A stretch of 64,000 bases of DNA from Nitrosomonas supralitoralis. GTDB lineage: Bacteria > Pseudomonadota > Gammaproteobacteria > Burkholderiales > Nitrosomonadaceae. Positions 1 through 9,808 of the stretch are shown piece after piece. Both the position numbers and the translations under genes were made by a program. Each line of letters begins with the position of its first letter. Positions within the stretch are counted from its first letter, which is position 1. The notes under the pieces are model-generated. The model was not told the DNA's origin and made no database searches. It saw only the letters and a list, made by a program, of their open reading frames with translations. The stretch covers positions 62,001 to 126,000 of the forward strand of contig NZ_PXXU01000001.1 in assembly GCF_003011925.2 (NCBI RefSeq). The letters run 5' to 3'.

Positions 1-1
1 T

Positions 2-64
2 ACGAAATTTAGCGATGGAGCTGATCGAAATTTTCTGAGCGTAATCAAAATGGAGATAATTTAA
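2..64 (+). CDS. Possible 3' end of an upstream gene
   Basis: One frame is open from the window edge to a TAA at 62-64, one base before the gnd start codon. It gives only about 20 residues, ending KMEII. The tight spacing to gnd would fit an upstream gene of the same operon, but the fragment is too short to assign to any family and could be chance. Confidence 0.25.
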   Translation, partial: TKFSDGADRNFLSVIKMEII

Positions 65-65
65 T

Positions 66-1088
66 ATGCAAGTAGGAATGATCGGTCTTGGACGAATGGG
101 AGCAAACTTGGCGCGGCGTTTAACGAAAGATGGTCATACCTGCGTGGCCTATGACGTCAATAGGGTCGCCGTCGAAGCATTAGCAGGACCAGGGATACAA
201 AGCGCCGATTCACTCGATGATTTTATTGCCAAGCTCACCCAGCCGCGTGTGATTTGGGTGATGGTGCCCGCCGCTGTTACCGGCAAGACGGTCTCGGATC
301 TGGCAACATTACTTGCTCCCGACGACATCATCATTGATGGCGGCAACAGCTATTATCGCGACGATCAAATGCGCGCCAAAGAACTTAAGACACGCGGCAT
401 CCATTACGTAGATTGTGGAACCAGCGGAGGGGTATTCGGACTTGAGCGAGGTTACTGTTTGATGATTGGTGGCGAAGATAGCACAGTCCATTATCTTGAG
501 CCAATTTTTAAAAGCATCGCGCCAGGGGTTGCGGCTGCGTCACGCACTTCCGGTCGGAACGATACACCTGGCCCTGAAGAACATGGTTATCTACACTGTG
601 GTTCGAACGGCGCAGGCCACTTCGTGAAAATGGTTCACAACGGTATCGAATATGGATTGATGGCGGCTTACGCTGAAGGACTTAATATTCTCAAACACGC
701 GGACGTGGGGCTACATTCAAGAACACAAGACGCAGAGACTACTCCTCTGCGCGATCCGGAAGCGTATCAATACCAAATCGACATCGCTAAAGTTGCGGAA
801 GTATGGCGTCGAGGCAGCGTAATTTCATCGTGGCTGCTCGATTTGACAGCAACCGCGCTGGCAGGAGATTCAGAGCTTAAGCAATTCTCTGGACATGTAT
901 CGGATTCGGGCGAGGGGCGCTGGACTACGCTCGCTGCGATTGATGAGGGTGTGCCAGCACCGGTCATCAGCGCCGCATTGTTCGGACGATTTGAGTCTCA
1001 GGGCGAAGCTGATTACGCCGATCGTATACTGTCGGCCATGCGCAAACAATTTGGTGGCCATGATGAAAAACAAAAGGATGTCAAGTGA
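66..1088 (+). CDS. gnd: 6-phosphogluconate dehydrogenase, decarboxylating (short GntZ/YqeC type)
   Basis: Oxidises 6-phosphogluconate to ribulose 5-phosphate and CO2 with NAD(P)+ in the cytoplasm. At 340 residues it belongs to the short class (about 300-340) rather than the 470-residue E. coli type. The N-terminal Rossmann motif GLGRMG lies at residues 7-12, the [12 protein letters not shown] substrate motif near 93-104, and the [13 protein letters not shown] motif carries the catalytic lysine at about residue 188. A TGGAG ribosome site at 51-55 supports the ATG at 66. Its stop overlaps the zwf start, so the two oxidative pentose phosphate enzymes are translationally coupled. Identity is secure. 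Cofactor preference cannot be read from the sequence. Confidence 0.95.
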   Translation: MQVGMIGLGRMGANLARRLTKDGHTCVAYDVNRVAVEALAGPGIQSADSLDDFIAKLTQPRVIWVMVPAAVTGKTVSDLATLLAPDDIIIDGGNSYYRDDQMRAKELKTRGIHYVDCGTSGGVFGLERGYCLMIGGEDSTVHYLEPIFKSIAPGVAAASRTSGRNDTPGPEEHGYLHCGSNGAGHFVKMVHNGIEYGLMAAYAEGLNILKHADVGLHSRTQDAETTPLRDPEAYQYQIDIAKVAEVWRRGSVISSWLLDLTATALAGDSELKQFSGHVSDSGEGRWTTLAAIDEGVPAPVISAALFGRFESQGEADYADRILSAMRKQFGGHDEKQKDVK

Positions 1089-2515
1089 CTATGGATAAAT
1101 CCAATCCTGAATTAGCACCATCCGATGCGCTAGTGCTTTTTGGCGCGACAGGCGATCTCGCGCACAAAAAGATTTTTCCTTCACTCTACGCGCTGGTCAA
1201 GCGAAACGCTTTAAAGGTACCTATCGTCGGCGTCGGTTTTTCGGGATGGGCCTTGACGCAATTGCAAGAACGAGTAAAAGACAGCATAAAAAATGCGGTA
1301 AAAAACATTGATTTAAACGTGCTAAATCAATTACTCTCATTATTGCGTTATGTGGACGGTGACTATAAAAATCCAGAGACGTTTCAAACACTCAAAAATG
1401 CTCTTGACGGAATCCGACATCCGACTTTTTATCTCGCAATACCACCCGCCTTCTTTGCTGCCATCATTAAGGATATTGGATCTGCCGGTCTGGCTGAGCA
1501 CGGGCGTGTCATCGTAGAAAAACCTTTCGGCCGGGATTTAGCTTCGGCCCAAGAACTTAATCGTGCTGCACATTCAGTGTTTCCGGAAAGTTCGATTTTT
1601 CGCATCGATCACTTTCTGGGCAAGGAAGCGATTGAGAACATCCTTTATTTTCGGTTTGCTAATTCATTTCTGGAGCCGATTTGGAATCGTAACTACGTGG
1701 CAAGTGTCCAAATTACCCTGGCAGAGGATTTCGGGGTAGAAGGCCGAGGCAGCTTCTATGACAAAGTAGGCTGTTTACGCGACGTGGTTCAAAACCATCT
1801 CTTCCAGATAGTAGCTCTTTTGGCCATGGAGCCTCCTGCCAGTCGGAATTTTGAAGCTCAGAGAAGTGAAAAAGCCAAGGTATTTCATGCAATGCATTCG
1901 CTCAAGTCTGAAGATTTAGTTAGAGGTCAGTTTGAAGGCTATCTTCAGGAGCCAGGGGTTGCAAAGAATTCTGACACAGAGACTTTTTGCGCCCTACGGC
2001 TCTTTATCGATTCGTGGCGCTGGGCAGGAGTACCCTGGTATCTGCGCTCAGGTAAATGTCTGGCCGAAAGTGGCGCAGAAGTTCTGGTGCAGCTTAGGAC
2101 TCCGCCTCAAAAACTTTTCGAAGATGCCTGGCCGACGGCTGGTCGAGCGAATTATCTGCGCTTCAAATTATCTCCTTGTCCTGCTATTGCATTATCCGCG
2201 CGTGTCAAGCGCGCAGGAGAGGAATTCATCGGCGATCAAAAAGAGCTATATCTCCTGAATACTCAGCCAGACGAGCAAGCGCCTTATGAGCGACTTTTGG
2301 GCGACGCACTGGCAGGTAATGGCGCACTTTTTACCCGGCAAGACACGGTAGAAGCTGCTTGGACAGTACTTGATAAAGTATTGAAAAAACATAGGCCAGT
2401 CAACCTTTATAAACCAGGCAGCTGGGGACCGGAAGAAGCTAATGCGCTGATTTCAACCCATGGTGAGTGGTATAACCCCAAACTCGATCCGGTGACTCGA
2501 GCGATGTTCTTATGA
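1085..2515 (+). CDS. zwf: Glucose-6-phosphate 1-dehydrogenase
   Basis: Catalyses the first step of the oxidative pentose phosphate pathway, glucose 6-phosphate to 6-phosphogluconolactone. The nucleotide-binding motif [11 protein letters not shown] is near residue 19 and the signature RIDHFLGKE at about 173-181 carries the catalytic His and substrate-binding Lys. Length (476 residues) is normal. The GTG at 1085 overlaps the gnd stop codon and has AAGGA at 1074-1078, 6 bases upstream; an ATG at 1091 is the alternative. No 6-phosphogluconolactonase gene is seen next to it, so that step must be encoded elsewhere or be spontaneous. Confidence 0.96.
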   Translation: MTMDKSNPELAPSDALVLFGATGDLAHKKIFPSLYALVKRNALKVPIVGVGFSGWALTQLQERVKDSIKNAVKNIDLNVLNQLLSLLRYVDGDYKNPETFQTLKNALDGIRHPTFYLAIPPAFFAAIIKDIGSAGLAEHGRVIVEKPFGRDLASAQELNRAAHSVFPESSIFRIDHFLGKEAIENILYFRFANSFLEPIWNRNYVASVQITLAEDFGVEGRGSFYDKVGCLRDVVQNHLFQIVALLAMEPPASRNFEAQRSEKAKVFHAMHSLKSEDLVRGQFEGYLQEPGVAKNSDTETFCALRLFIDSWRWAGVPWYLRSGKCLAESGAEVLVQLRTPPQKLFEDAWPTAGRANYLRFKLSPCPAIALSARVKRAGEEFIGDQKELYLLNTQPDEQAPYERLLGDALAGNGALFTRQDTVEAAWTVLDKVLKKHRPVNLYKPGSWGPEEANALISTHGEWYNPKLDPVTRAMFL

Positions 2516-2558
2516 ATAAATATCGAACCCTGCTCCACACCGGAGATTTCCAGCGACC

Positions 2559-3380
2559 ATGAACACACAGACTTCGCATAATATTTTAGTGATTGATGTG
2601 GGCGGAACAAACATCAAACTCTTAATGACCGGACACCATAAGCCTCTTAAGATACCATCCGGCCCGACCATGAGTCCGAAAAAAATGGTTAAACAGATCA
2701 AGGATGCGACGAGCGACTGGAACTATGATTGCGTGTCAATTGGCTACCCCGGCCTTGTTATTGGCGGTTGTCCGGTCCATGAACCATTTAATCTTGGCAC
2801 CGGGTGGGTAAGTTTTAATTTCCAGAAATCATTCGGTTGTCCTGTGAAACTGATTAACGATGCAGCGATGCAGGCACTCGGAAGCTACTGTCAGGGACGC
2901 ATGCTCTTTCTCGGTTTGGGTACGGGACTCGGATCGGCACTGATAGTCGATGGGATACTAGAACCTATGGAACTGGCCCACCTTCCCTACAAGCATGGAA
3001 AAACATATGAAGACTATCTTGGTCGACGCGGATTAGAAAAACGGGGCAAGAAAAAATGGCGCCGATATGTATTTGAAGTCTCAAACAAATTGAAAACTGC
3101 CCTTGAAGCGGATTATGTTGTATTGGGAGGCGGAAATGCCAAGAAACTTAAAAAACTTCCTGAAGGGCTGCGCATGGGTGACAATGACAACGCATTTCTT
3201 GGAGGCTTCCGTTTATGGGATACCACCGCGATGGATAAGAGTTGTAACTTAGTCTTAAACACAATGTCCAGATCACTTACCTGCTCGTATCTTACCTTGC
3301 CAAAGCATAAAACAGCTCATGAATTTGTACGCCAACGACTGTCAAAAATTCAATCAGTACAAGAGAAAATCCATGACTAA
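2559..3380 (+). CDS. ppgK: Polyphosphate glucokinase, ROK family
   Basis: Phosphorylates glucose to glucose 6-phosphate with polyphosphate and/or ATP. The protein (273 residues) starts with the ROK phosphate-binding motif DVGGTNIK at about 11-18, followed by GYPGLVIGG, the catalytic-base motif LINDAA and LGLGTGLGSALIVDG. The C-terminal half has the stretch YEDYLGRRGLEKRGKKKW and the YVVLGGGNAKKLKKLP motif, which are characteristic of the PpgK subfamily as opposed to ATP-only ROK glucokinases. It sits between zwf and tkt, overlapping the tkt start by 8 bases, so it feeds the pathway directly. Ppk and Ppx genes further along the window fit with polyphosphate as phosphate donor. Confidence 0.88.
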   Translation: MNTQTSHNILVIDVGGTNIKLLMTGHHKPLKIPSGPTMSPKKMVKQIKDATSDWNYDCVSIGYPGLVIGGCPVHEPFNLGTGWVSFNFQKSFGCPVKLINDAAMQALGSYCQGRMLFLGLGTGLGSALIVDGILEPMELAHLPYKHGKTYEDYLGRRGLEKRGKKKWRRYVFEVSNKLKTALEADYVVLGGGNAKKLKKLPEGLRMGDNDNAFLGGFRLWDTTAMDKSCNLVLNTMSRSLTCSYLTLPKHKTAHEFVRQRLSKIQSVQEKIHD

Positions 3381-5436
3381 CGATGAACTCGATCAGCTAT
3401 CCATCAACACTATCCGCACGCTGTCGATCGATGCTGTGCAGGCAGCGAATTCCGGTCATCCTGGCACGCCCATGGCATTGGCGCCGCTAGTTTATACACT
3501 CTGGAATCGCGTGATGCGATTCGATCCTCAGGATCCGATCTGGCCCAATCGAGACCGATTTGTGCTATCGAACGGTCACGCATCGATGCTGTTGTGGTCA
3601 GTGTTACATTTGACTGGAACGCGTGCAGTCAATGCAGACTACGAGAAGCTGGGAGAACTTGCAGTAACACTGGAGGATATTCGTCGTTTTCGTCAACTCG
3701 GCAGCAAGGCTCCCGGTCACCCTGAGTACCATTGGGTTTCAGGAGTGGAAACCACTACGGGGCCGCTCGGACAAGGTGTAGCCACCAGCGTCGGGATGGC
3801 AATTGCCGAGCGATGGCTGGCAAGTCGTTATAACAAACCCAATTTCAACCTCTTCGACTACAATATCTACGCTGTCTGCGGCGATGGTTGTCTGATGGAA
3901 GGCGTGAGTTCAGAAGCTGCTTCCTTGGCCGGTCATCTTGCCCTCGACAACCTGTGCTGGATTTATGACCACAACCATATCACGATCGAAGGCAGCACGC
4001 AGATTACGTTCACTGAGGATGTGGCGGCACGATTTCGCAGTTATCGCTGGAATGTCCTGCATCTGAATGACGCAAACGATATCGAACAAATTGATCGCGC
4101 CATGCAAATGTTCCGGAAAACTAAAGGCCAGCCAACGCTTATAATTCTCGACAGTCATATCGGTTACGGCTCGCCGAATCGGCATGATACTGCCGCAGCC
4201 CACGGAGAACCGCTCGGCACGGACGAAGTGCGCCTCACCAAGCGCGCATATGATTGGCCGGAGGACTCACAATTCCTCGTTCCAGATGAAGTACGTCAAC
4301 ACTTCGCAGATAGTGTCGGCGCACGCGGTGCATCCGAGCATCGTGCGTGGATAGACTTGTTTTCCGAATATCGCACCGAATATCCTGATCTCGCCACTCA
4401 GATTGATCAAATGCAACGCCGTGAACTGCCGGAACAATGGGATCAAAATCTACCGATATTCCCTGAAGACTCAAAGGGACTGGCAGGACGGGAAGCATCA
4501 AGCAAGGTACTGAACATACTGGCGCAGAATATCCCTTGGTTACTCGGTGGCTCCGCCGACCTTGGCACATCAAATAAAACCTTGTTAACGGCTCCAGATA
4601 CCGGAGATATGCAGGCTGAAACACCGGGAGGAAGAAATCTTCACTTCGGTGTTCGAGAGCATGCGATGTACGCAATTGTAAATGGAATGTCGTTATCCAA
4701 ATTGCGACCCTATGGCGCCACTTTCTTCATCTTTAGCGATTACGCGCGTCCAGCGATTCGCTTGTCAGCCTTGATGGAACTGCCGACTATTCTTATTTTC
4801 ACTCACGATGCCATGGGAGATGGAGAGGATGGTCCGACGCACCAACCAATTGAACAACTTGCTTCTTTGCGCGCCATTCCTGGCTTAACACTATTACGTC
4901 CCGGGGATGCTAACGAAGTGGTCGAGGCATATCGAGTGATCATGCAACTGCGTCATCGTCCCGCTGCCCTTGTATTGTCACGCCAGCCTCTTCCAACGCT
5001 GAATCGCAACAAATATGCCCCAGCTTCAGGTGTGGCTCGTGGGGCTTATGTACTTGCAGACTCTCCGGACGGCAAGCCTGAAATTATAATTATAGCAACC
5101 GGCAGCGAGATCAGCCTTGCTGTGCAAGCGCATGAAAAACTTGTTGCTGAAGGTGTCAGTTCTCGCGTGGTATCTATGCCATCATGGGACATCTTCGAGC
5201 ATCAAACACAAGAATACCGTGACAGTGTATTGCCTGCCGACGTGAAAGCACGAGTGGCTGTCGAACAAGCATCCACCTTTGGCTGGGAACGCTATGTGGG
5301 CAATAGTGGTCGTGTTATTGGAATGCAAACTTTTGGTGCTTCTGCTCCCTTGAAAGAACTGCAAAAAGAATTCGGTTTCGAGTCTGAACGCATTGTAACG
5401 GTCGCTAAGGAATTACTGGGAAGATTCAATACATAA
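3373..5436 (+). CDS. tkt: Transketolase
   Basis: Thiamine diphosphate enzyme that moves two-carbon units between sugar phosphates in the pentose phosphate and Calvin cycles. The N-terminal pyrophosphate domain shows NSGHPGTPMALAP, the GDGCLMEGVSSEA ThDP motif and the DHNHITIEG motif. The pyrimidine domain has GVREHAMYAIVNGM with the catalytic Glu, and the C-terminal domain follows. I chose the ATG at 3373, giving 687 residues: it overlaps the ppgK stop (3378-3380), as expected for coupling, and the protein then starts MTNDELDQLSINTIR as in other transketolases. An in-frame ATG at 3319 lies deep inside ppgK. In an autotroph this copy may serve either cycle. Confidence 0.96.
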   Translation: MTNDELDQLSINTIRTLSIDAVQAANSGHPGTPMALAPLVYTLWNRVMRFDPQDPIWPNRDRFVLSNGHASMLLWSVLHLTGTRAVNADYEKLGELAVTLEDIRRFRQLGSKAPGHPEYHWVSGVETTTGPLGQGVATSVGMAIAERWLASRYNKPNFNLFDYNIYAVCGDGCLMEGVSSEAASLAGHLALDNLCWIYDHNHITIEGSTQITFTEDVAARFRSYRWNVLHLNDANDIEQIDRAMQMFRKTKGQPTLIILDSHIGYGSPNRHDTAAAHGEPLGTDEVRLTKRAYDWPEDSQFLVPDEVRQHFADSVGARGASEHRAWIDLFSEYRTEYPDLATQIDQMQRRELPEQWDQNLPIFPEDSKGLAGREASSKVLNILAQNIPWLLGGSADLGTSNKTLLTAPDTGDMQAETPGGRNLHFGVREHAMYAIVNGMSLSKLRPYGATFFIFSDYARPAIRLSALMELPTILIFTHDAMGDGEDGPTHQPIEQLASLRAIPGLTLLRPGDANEVVEAYRVIMQLRHRPAALVLSRQPLPTLNRNKYAPASGVARGAYVLADSPDGKPEIIIIATGSEISLAVQAHEKLVAEGVSSRVVSMPSWDIFEHQTQEYRDSVLPADVKARVAVEQASTFGWERYVGNSGRVIGMQTFGASAPLKELQKEFGFESERIVTVAKELLGRFNT

Positions 5437-5448
5437 CCTGGAATATGA

Positions 5449-7788
5449 TTATTCTGCAATCAACACTTCATAGTCAGTGCTCTCCCATTTTTCCTGATCC
5501 AGCCAATAAAAAGTAAATTGTATTGTATCTCCAGGCTTGAGTCCGACGACCGGAAGTTCTGCCACATATACACCGAGTCCTGTATCTCTGGTGTCTATAT
5601 CCTGAGCATCGTGCCAGGAATTGATACCCCAATGTACCCGTGCAGGGGCTCTGAGTGCAATGGTGAATGTGTTACCGGAACGTATGTGTCGCGGGAGATA
5701 TCGTGGCCCCCAAAGTTCGTGGGTAATTTCAGGACGTATTCCTTGATAGCGTTTCCAGGTAGCGACAGGGCGATCGACTGGATAACCGAGTATACGACTG
5801 TAACACAGCTTGATAAACTCGCTATGCGCCCAAACAAGCGGCATAGCGGAATCGCTCGGTTTGCCTGGATTCAGATGATGTTCGGGAACAGGCTCGCTAT
5901 CCCATACCTGCTCGGGGATAAGACCGCCGACGCCGGTCATGGCAGCCATGGCTTCCAGATAAGGTAGCGGATCATTTCCTGACAGAAGTGCATAATGACC
6001 TCGCTCTCCAGTCAGAAGCGGCCAGCCTCGTCCACGCCCCGAGCCATCAAAAGCGCTGCCGTCTTCATGCTCTCCATAGCCGTCTCCATTATAGCGATGC
6101 CAGACGGGTCCGCTGGGAGTATCAGTCTTAAGCTTTTGATCAATGATTTTCAGACTATCGAGAATACAAGTGTCATCTGCTTTACGCAGCCCGTAGCGCA
6201 CCAACTGCAGAAAATCGGTCGCGATCTGCTCATTGGCGGGCAGATTCGGGTCACATGCACGGTTTTTAATCAGGACATGTTCGGATTGGGCGCCTTCATG
6301 AACCAGCGCATCTTCTGGAGTGATGCGGATATAATAACCGGACACCTTTAATTTCCTGGCGAGTGAGGTATCTGCTACAAATGTCCATTCCTCAAGCCGG
6401 GCATTCCAGCTGTCAGCAAGCTGCAGCGCAAATCCCCGCGCTTCTTCATCGAGAAAAATACTGCCTTCAACAAGTGCTGCAATGGCTACTGCCAGCGTGA
6501 AGGTATTGACGCCCGAGTCTTCTTCCCATCTATCCTGACCGGTAACCGGACCTTCGCGAGCAATGAAGCCTAATGCCCGTCTGACCATATCCTTGCAAGA
6601 AATGCCTCCGAGCTCGCCACGATCACGCAATGCAGAAGCCAGGAGGACAGGGAACGCAGCTTCGTCAAGCTGAATTCCTTGCCAGAAACTTGCACCACCA
6701 AGCCATTGATTCTGAAGCCAGTGGCCATCCGCCTGTTGTGTAGCAATCAGATAACGCAGCACATTACGCGCATCTTCAACTGCGCCCATGGCGATCATTG
6801 CCCCTGCGGTTTCAGCCAGATCACGACACCATACCAGGTGATAACCTCCACGATTATGATTATTCTCCCCCCAAGGCACGGCAAGACTTGCGACCGTAGC
6901 ACCACAATAGGTACGGTCCTCATGAACTTTGAGAACCATGCTGGAGAGTGCCAGTTTTTGCTGAAGATCACGAGATAAATCAGAAACATTGCAATTACAA
7001 CTTTTATACCATTCCTCCCAGACGCGGCATTGGGCATTCCATACTGATGAGAAATCTTCATTCAGACTCGACATTGCCAACGTTGCCGCCGCTTCCATGC
7101 TGGATCCAAAGCCAAGAGCGAGTGTTGCCTGACTTGACAATTCACCCATCAACGTAACAGCGCCGGGACCCGCGCTGTCATACTGCCATATCATACGCCC
7201 ATGTCGATTGAAATCCTGCCAGCCATCGCTCTGTTCCAGGCAACCCACTGAGCAACGCCCCCATGTAACCTCATCTGTTTCACTACTTGCCATCAGCGCC
7301 AAACCAAAAGGCCCTTGATTCGCCCATAAGACTCTGTGTCCGTTATGTTCTGCGACGAAAGCCTGGTTGTTTTTCGCATCACCGCCCAGACGTGCTGATA
7401 AAAGCACATAAGGGCGCAGATTCTGTGTATCTCCCTGCAACTGATAGTGCAACAAAAGTACATCTCGTCGCTGGGACGGACAAATCTTTAAAATAAAAGT
7501 AAAGCGCGCGTGTCGGTGGATAACCTCAACCGCTGGAATATACGGCTTCGGTAAATTAATCTCGTAGTTCCCGAGACGACGCAGCTCAACCCAGAATCCC
7601 TGATCATCAGCAATAATAAAGCCGAGATCCCGAATCTGTGGGATATCGACACGAGGATAATAAACTTCGGTAACAATGCCCTCAGCGACGGTAAACCAGA
7701 GGCGTGAAGATCCGAGACTGGTGCCCACCATATCCTTCCTGGCGGGAGCCCAGGTAGGGTGAGATAAAGCAGATCGAGGAGCTTGCAT
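5449..7788 (-). CDS. Glycoside hydrolase family 15 glucoamylase/glucodextranase-like protein
   Basis: Predicted to hydrolyse terminal alpha-linked glucose from glucans. An N-terminal beta-sandwich region (about residues 20-270) is followed by an alpha/alpha barrel with GGYHLVWCRDLAETAGAM, WQGIQLDEAAFP (probable catalytic acid Glu) and LLTGERGHY (probable catalytic base Glu). A C-terminal beta domain of about 100 residues follows. No convincing signal peptide is seen, so a cytoplasmic role in glycogen breakdown is likely. The ATG at 7788 gives 779 residues; a GTG at 7812 would add eight. It converges on tkt with only 12 bases between the stops. The product, free glucose, is the substrate of the neighbouring PpgK. 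Confidence 0.88.
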   Translation of the reverse strand: MQAPRSALSHPTWAPARKDMVGTSLGSSRLWFTVAEGIVTEVYYPRVDIPQIRDLGFIIADDQGFWVELRRLGNYEINLPKPYIPAVEVIHRHARFTFILKICPSQRRDVLLLHYQLQGDTQNLRPYVLLSARLGGDAKNNQAFVAEHNGHRVLWANQGPFGLALMASSETDEVTWGRCSVGCLEQSDGWQDFNRHGRMIWQYDSAGPGAVTLMGELSSQATLALGFGSSMEAAATLAMSSLNEDFSSVWNAQCRVWEEWYKSCNCNVSDLSRDLQQKLALSSMVLKVHEDRTYCGATVASLAVPWGENNHNRGGYHLVWCRDLAETAGAMIAMGAVEDARNVLRYLIATQQADGHWLQNQWLGGASFWQGIQLDEAAFPVLLASALRDRGELGGISCKDMVRRALGFIAREGPVTGQDRWEEDSGVNTFTLAVAIAALVEGSIFLDEEARGFALQLADSWNARLEEWTFVADTSLARKLKVSGYYIRITPEDALVHEGAQSEHVLIKNRACDPNLPANEQIATDFLQLVRYGLRKADDTCILDSLKIIDQKLKTDTPSGPVWHRYNGDGYGEHEDGSAFDGSGRGRGWPLLTGERGHYALLSGNDPLPYLEAMAAMTGVGGLIPEQVWDSEPVPEHHLNPGKPSDSAMPLVWAHSEFIKLCYSRILGYPVDRPVATWKRYQGIRPEITHELWGPRYLPRHIRSGNTFTIALRAPARVHWGINSWHDAQDIDTRDTGLGVYVAELPVVGLKPGDTIQFTFYWLDQEKWESTDYEVLIAE

Positions 7789-8232
7789 AGACGGACTCAC
7801 ACAGATCGCCACACAACGTTGGCGAGATTGTTTTTTTTAATGAAAACTGTAAAAGATAATTCGACTAATCTAATGCACGAATCTAAATACTGTCAATTGT
7901 AACTGAAAATAATTTCTTGATTGAGAGGCATAAATCTTATTGCGGGTTCCGCAAATGAAAGTTTCACATTCAGTCCAACAATCGATCAATAGGAACTGAT
8001 CCAATGGCCGAAAAACATCTGATTTTTCTAGGCAGAGGCCGGGGAGATTAGGAAGACACAGGGTGGTCAAAGGTAAATCACTCTCCATTTCATAACTTCG
8101 TGTTATGCAACGTTCGGTTCCATGAAAATCACTTACCTCAATTAATTGGCACAACGCGCCTCAGTGATATATTATTTCTCGGTTACTTACACATTTGCGC
8201 AAAGTATTTACAATGCGCATGCATATTATCAA
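7789..8232. other. Intergenic region between divergent GH15 and SCO genes
   Basis: This stretch of about 440 bases separates two divergently transcribed genes and so must hold both promoters. It is AT-rich with a T-run near 7830. I see no convincing gene, tRNA or strong hairpin; a minus-strand frame at 7870-8154 has no recognisable protein character. Confidence 0.4.
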
Positions 8233-8826
8233 ATGCGAAACTCTGGGCTGAGCCATTTTGTTTTATACTTGGTGATATTCGCACTAAGCGGATGCTTTTC
8301 CGAAAATAACTGGCATGTCAAAGAAGTAGCCGGACATTTGCCCGATCTGCAGTTTTCACTGACATCAGATAGCGAGCATCTGGTAACAGCAGAAATGTAT
8401 ACAGGCTACGTACTATTAATGTACTTCGGATTCACCAACTGCCAGGCTGAATGTCCGGTTTCAATGGCAAAATTAAGTCATGTCATCCAGACTCTTGGAA
8501 AAGATGCTGACCGCATACGCGTTTTGTTTGTTACCCTTGACCCTGGACATGATAACCCGGAAGTGTTGCGCCGCTATATCGCGCAATTTGATCCTGAACA
8601 TGTAATCGGATTGACGGGCACAACGAAAGATATCCAGAACTTAACAAAACGATATCGAGCTGCATACCGTCCTCGGTCAAAAAATATCGTACAAAGCGGT
8701 ATTGTCCATGGGGATGCTATCTATATTTTTGATTCACTGGGCCACGCACGTCTGTTGGCAACCTCCACCGACCCCGTTGAGAACTTAGCGAAGGATATTC
8801 GGCGTCTGCTGGATATGGTTTATTAG
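8233..8826 (+). CDS. SCO1/SenC-family copper chaperone lipoprotein
   Basis: Thioredoxin-fold protein that delivers copper to the CuA site of cytochrome oxidase in the periplasm. The ATG at 8233 was chosen because it gives a standard lipoprotein signal: MRNSGLSHF, a hydrophobic stretch, then LSGC as lipobox. The copper-binding set is complete: CQAECP (CxxxCP) and the distal His in VHGDAIYIFD. Product is 197 residues, usual for the family. It is followed by a CtaG-like gene on the same strand and faces the oxidase operon, which points to a role in assembling that enzyme. An upstream in-frame start at 8146 would add a non-signal-like extension. Confidence 0.88.
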   Translation: MRNSGLSHFVLYLVIFALSGCFSENNWHVKEVAGHLPDLQFSLTSDSEHLVTAEMYTGYVLLMYFGFTNCQAECPVSMAKLSHVIQTLGKDADRIRVLFVTLDPGHDNPEVLRRYIAQFDPEHVIGLTGTTKDIQNLTKRYRAAYRPRSKNIVQSGIVHGDAIYIFDSLGHARLLATSTDPVENLAKDIRRLLDMVY

Positions 8827-8916
8827 ATAATAACTGACCATGCAAAACATTATTCCAAGAATTTAAAATCTTCCAGTCGCGATTCTGTCAAAAGCGCTGT
8901 CTTATAGAGCCTAAAT

Positions 8917-9741
8917 ATGCTGGATGTACTTTATTGGTTTACTCCCTGGGAAGAGTCAATTATAGTCGTGGCTGCGATAAGCATCGTTGCTATCTTGTTC
9001 TTAAGAGGTTGTGTCAATTGCAAGCCATCATTTAACCAAAAACTGTATTTTTGGATTGGCCTTATCTCAATATATCTCGTTTCTCATACGCAGTTTGATT
9101 ATTATTCCCAGCATCAATTTTTTATTCATCGACTTCAACATCTAGTATTGCATCATCTCGGGCCCTTTTTAATCGTATTGAGCAGCCCGTTACCTATACT
9201 GTTTAATGGTGTACCCGAAAAAGGAAGGTATTGGGGTAAACTGGCAGCTCGTTGGAAACCATTGCAGTTTCTTGTCTCATTCCTGTGTAATCCTGTTATA
9301 GCCGTTATATTTTTTAGTGGCCTTGTCGGCTTCTGGTTATTGCCCCCGATTCACTTTACAGCGATGATTGATTGGCGTCTATATCGTCTGATGAACTGGA
9401 GCATGTTCATAAACGGATTGATTTTCTGGGGTCTTGTGTTAAATCCAGCTACTGGTTTTTTTACGCATTTATCAGCTGGCACTCGCATTGCCATGATGTT
9501 TGCGGTCATTCCTCCACAAATCATTTTAGGAGCAATGATTTTTTTTGCTTCCCATGAGCTTTATCCCATTTATACTGTTTGTGGTCGAGCTATTGGAGGT
9601 TTAAATGCTATTGAAGACCAACAAATTGGAGGGATAATTCTCTGGGTACATGGAGCGATGATGAGCGCTGTTGGCATTCTTATTGTAGTACGGAAGGAAT
9701 TGATGCCACAGAATTCACCGATTAAGGGTCCAGCGAGTTAA
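8917..9741 (+). CDS. ctaG: caa3_CtaG-type cytochrome oxidase assembly membrane protein
   Basis: Multi-pass inner membrane protein of 274 residues with about seven hydrophobic segments. The His-rich stretch HQFFIHRLQHLVLHHLGP near residues 67-84 is typical of the caa3_CtaG (PF09678) family, which is needed for caa3-type oxidase maturation and is unrelated to the soluble Cox11-type CtaG. It lies 90 bases after the SCO gene, probably co-transcribed, and is convergent with the oxidase operon, with 67 bases between the stop codons. No clear ribosome-binding site is visible. Confidence 0.82.
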   Translation: MLDVLYWFTPWEESIIVVAAISIVAILFLRGCVNCKPSFNQKLYFWIGLISIYLVSHTQFDYYSQHQFFIHRLQHLVLHHLGPFLIVLSSPLPILFNGVPEKGRYWGKLAARWKPLQFLVSFLCNPVIAVIFFSGLVGFWLLPPIHFTAMIDWRLYRLMNWSMFINGLIFWGLVLNPATGFFTHLSAGTRIAMMFAVIPPQIILGAMIFFASHELYPIYTVCGRAIGGLNAIEDQQIGGIILWVHGAMMSAVGILIVVRKELMPQNSPIKGPAS

Positions 9742-9808
9742 GCACTCTCATTTAAATCAGAAGCAGGTAAAGTCAATTCAAATATCAATAATTATTTTAC
9801 GACAAATA

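Noticed and set aside
3319-3372. Transketolase start at 3319
   Set aside because: It would overlap ppgK by 62 bases; the ATG at 3373 gives the normal family start and a small coupling overlap.
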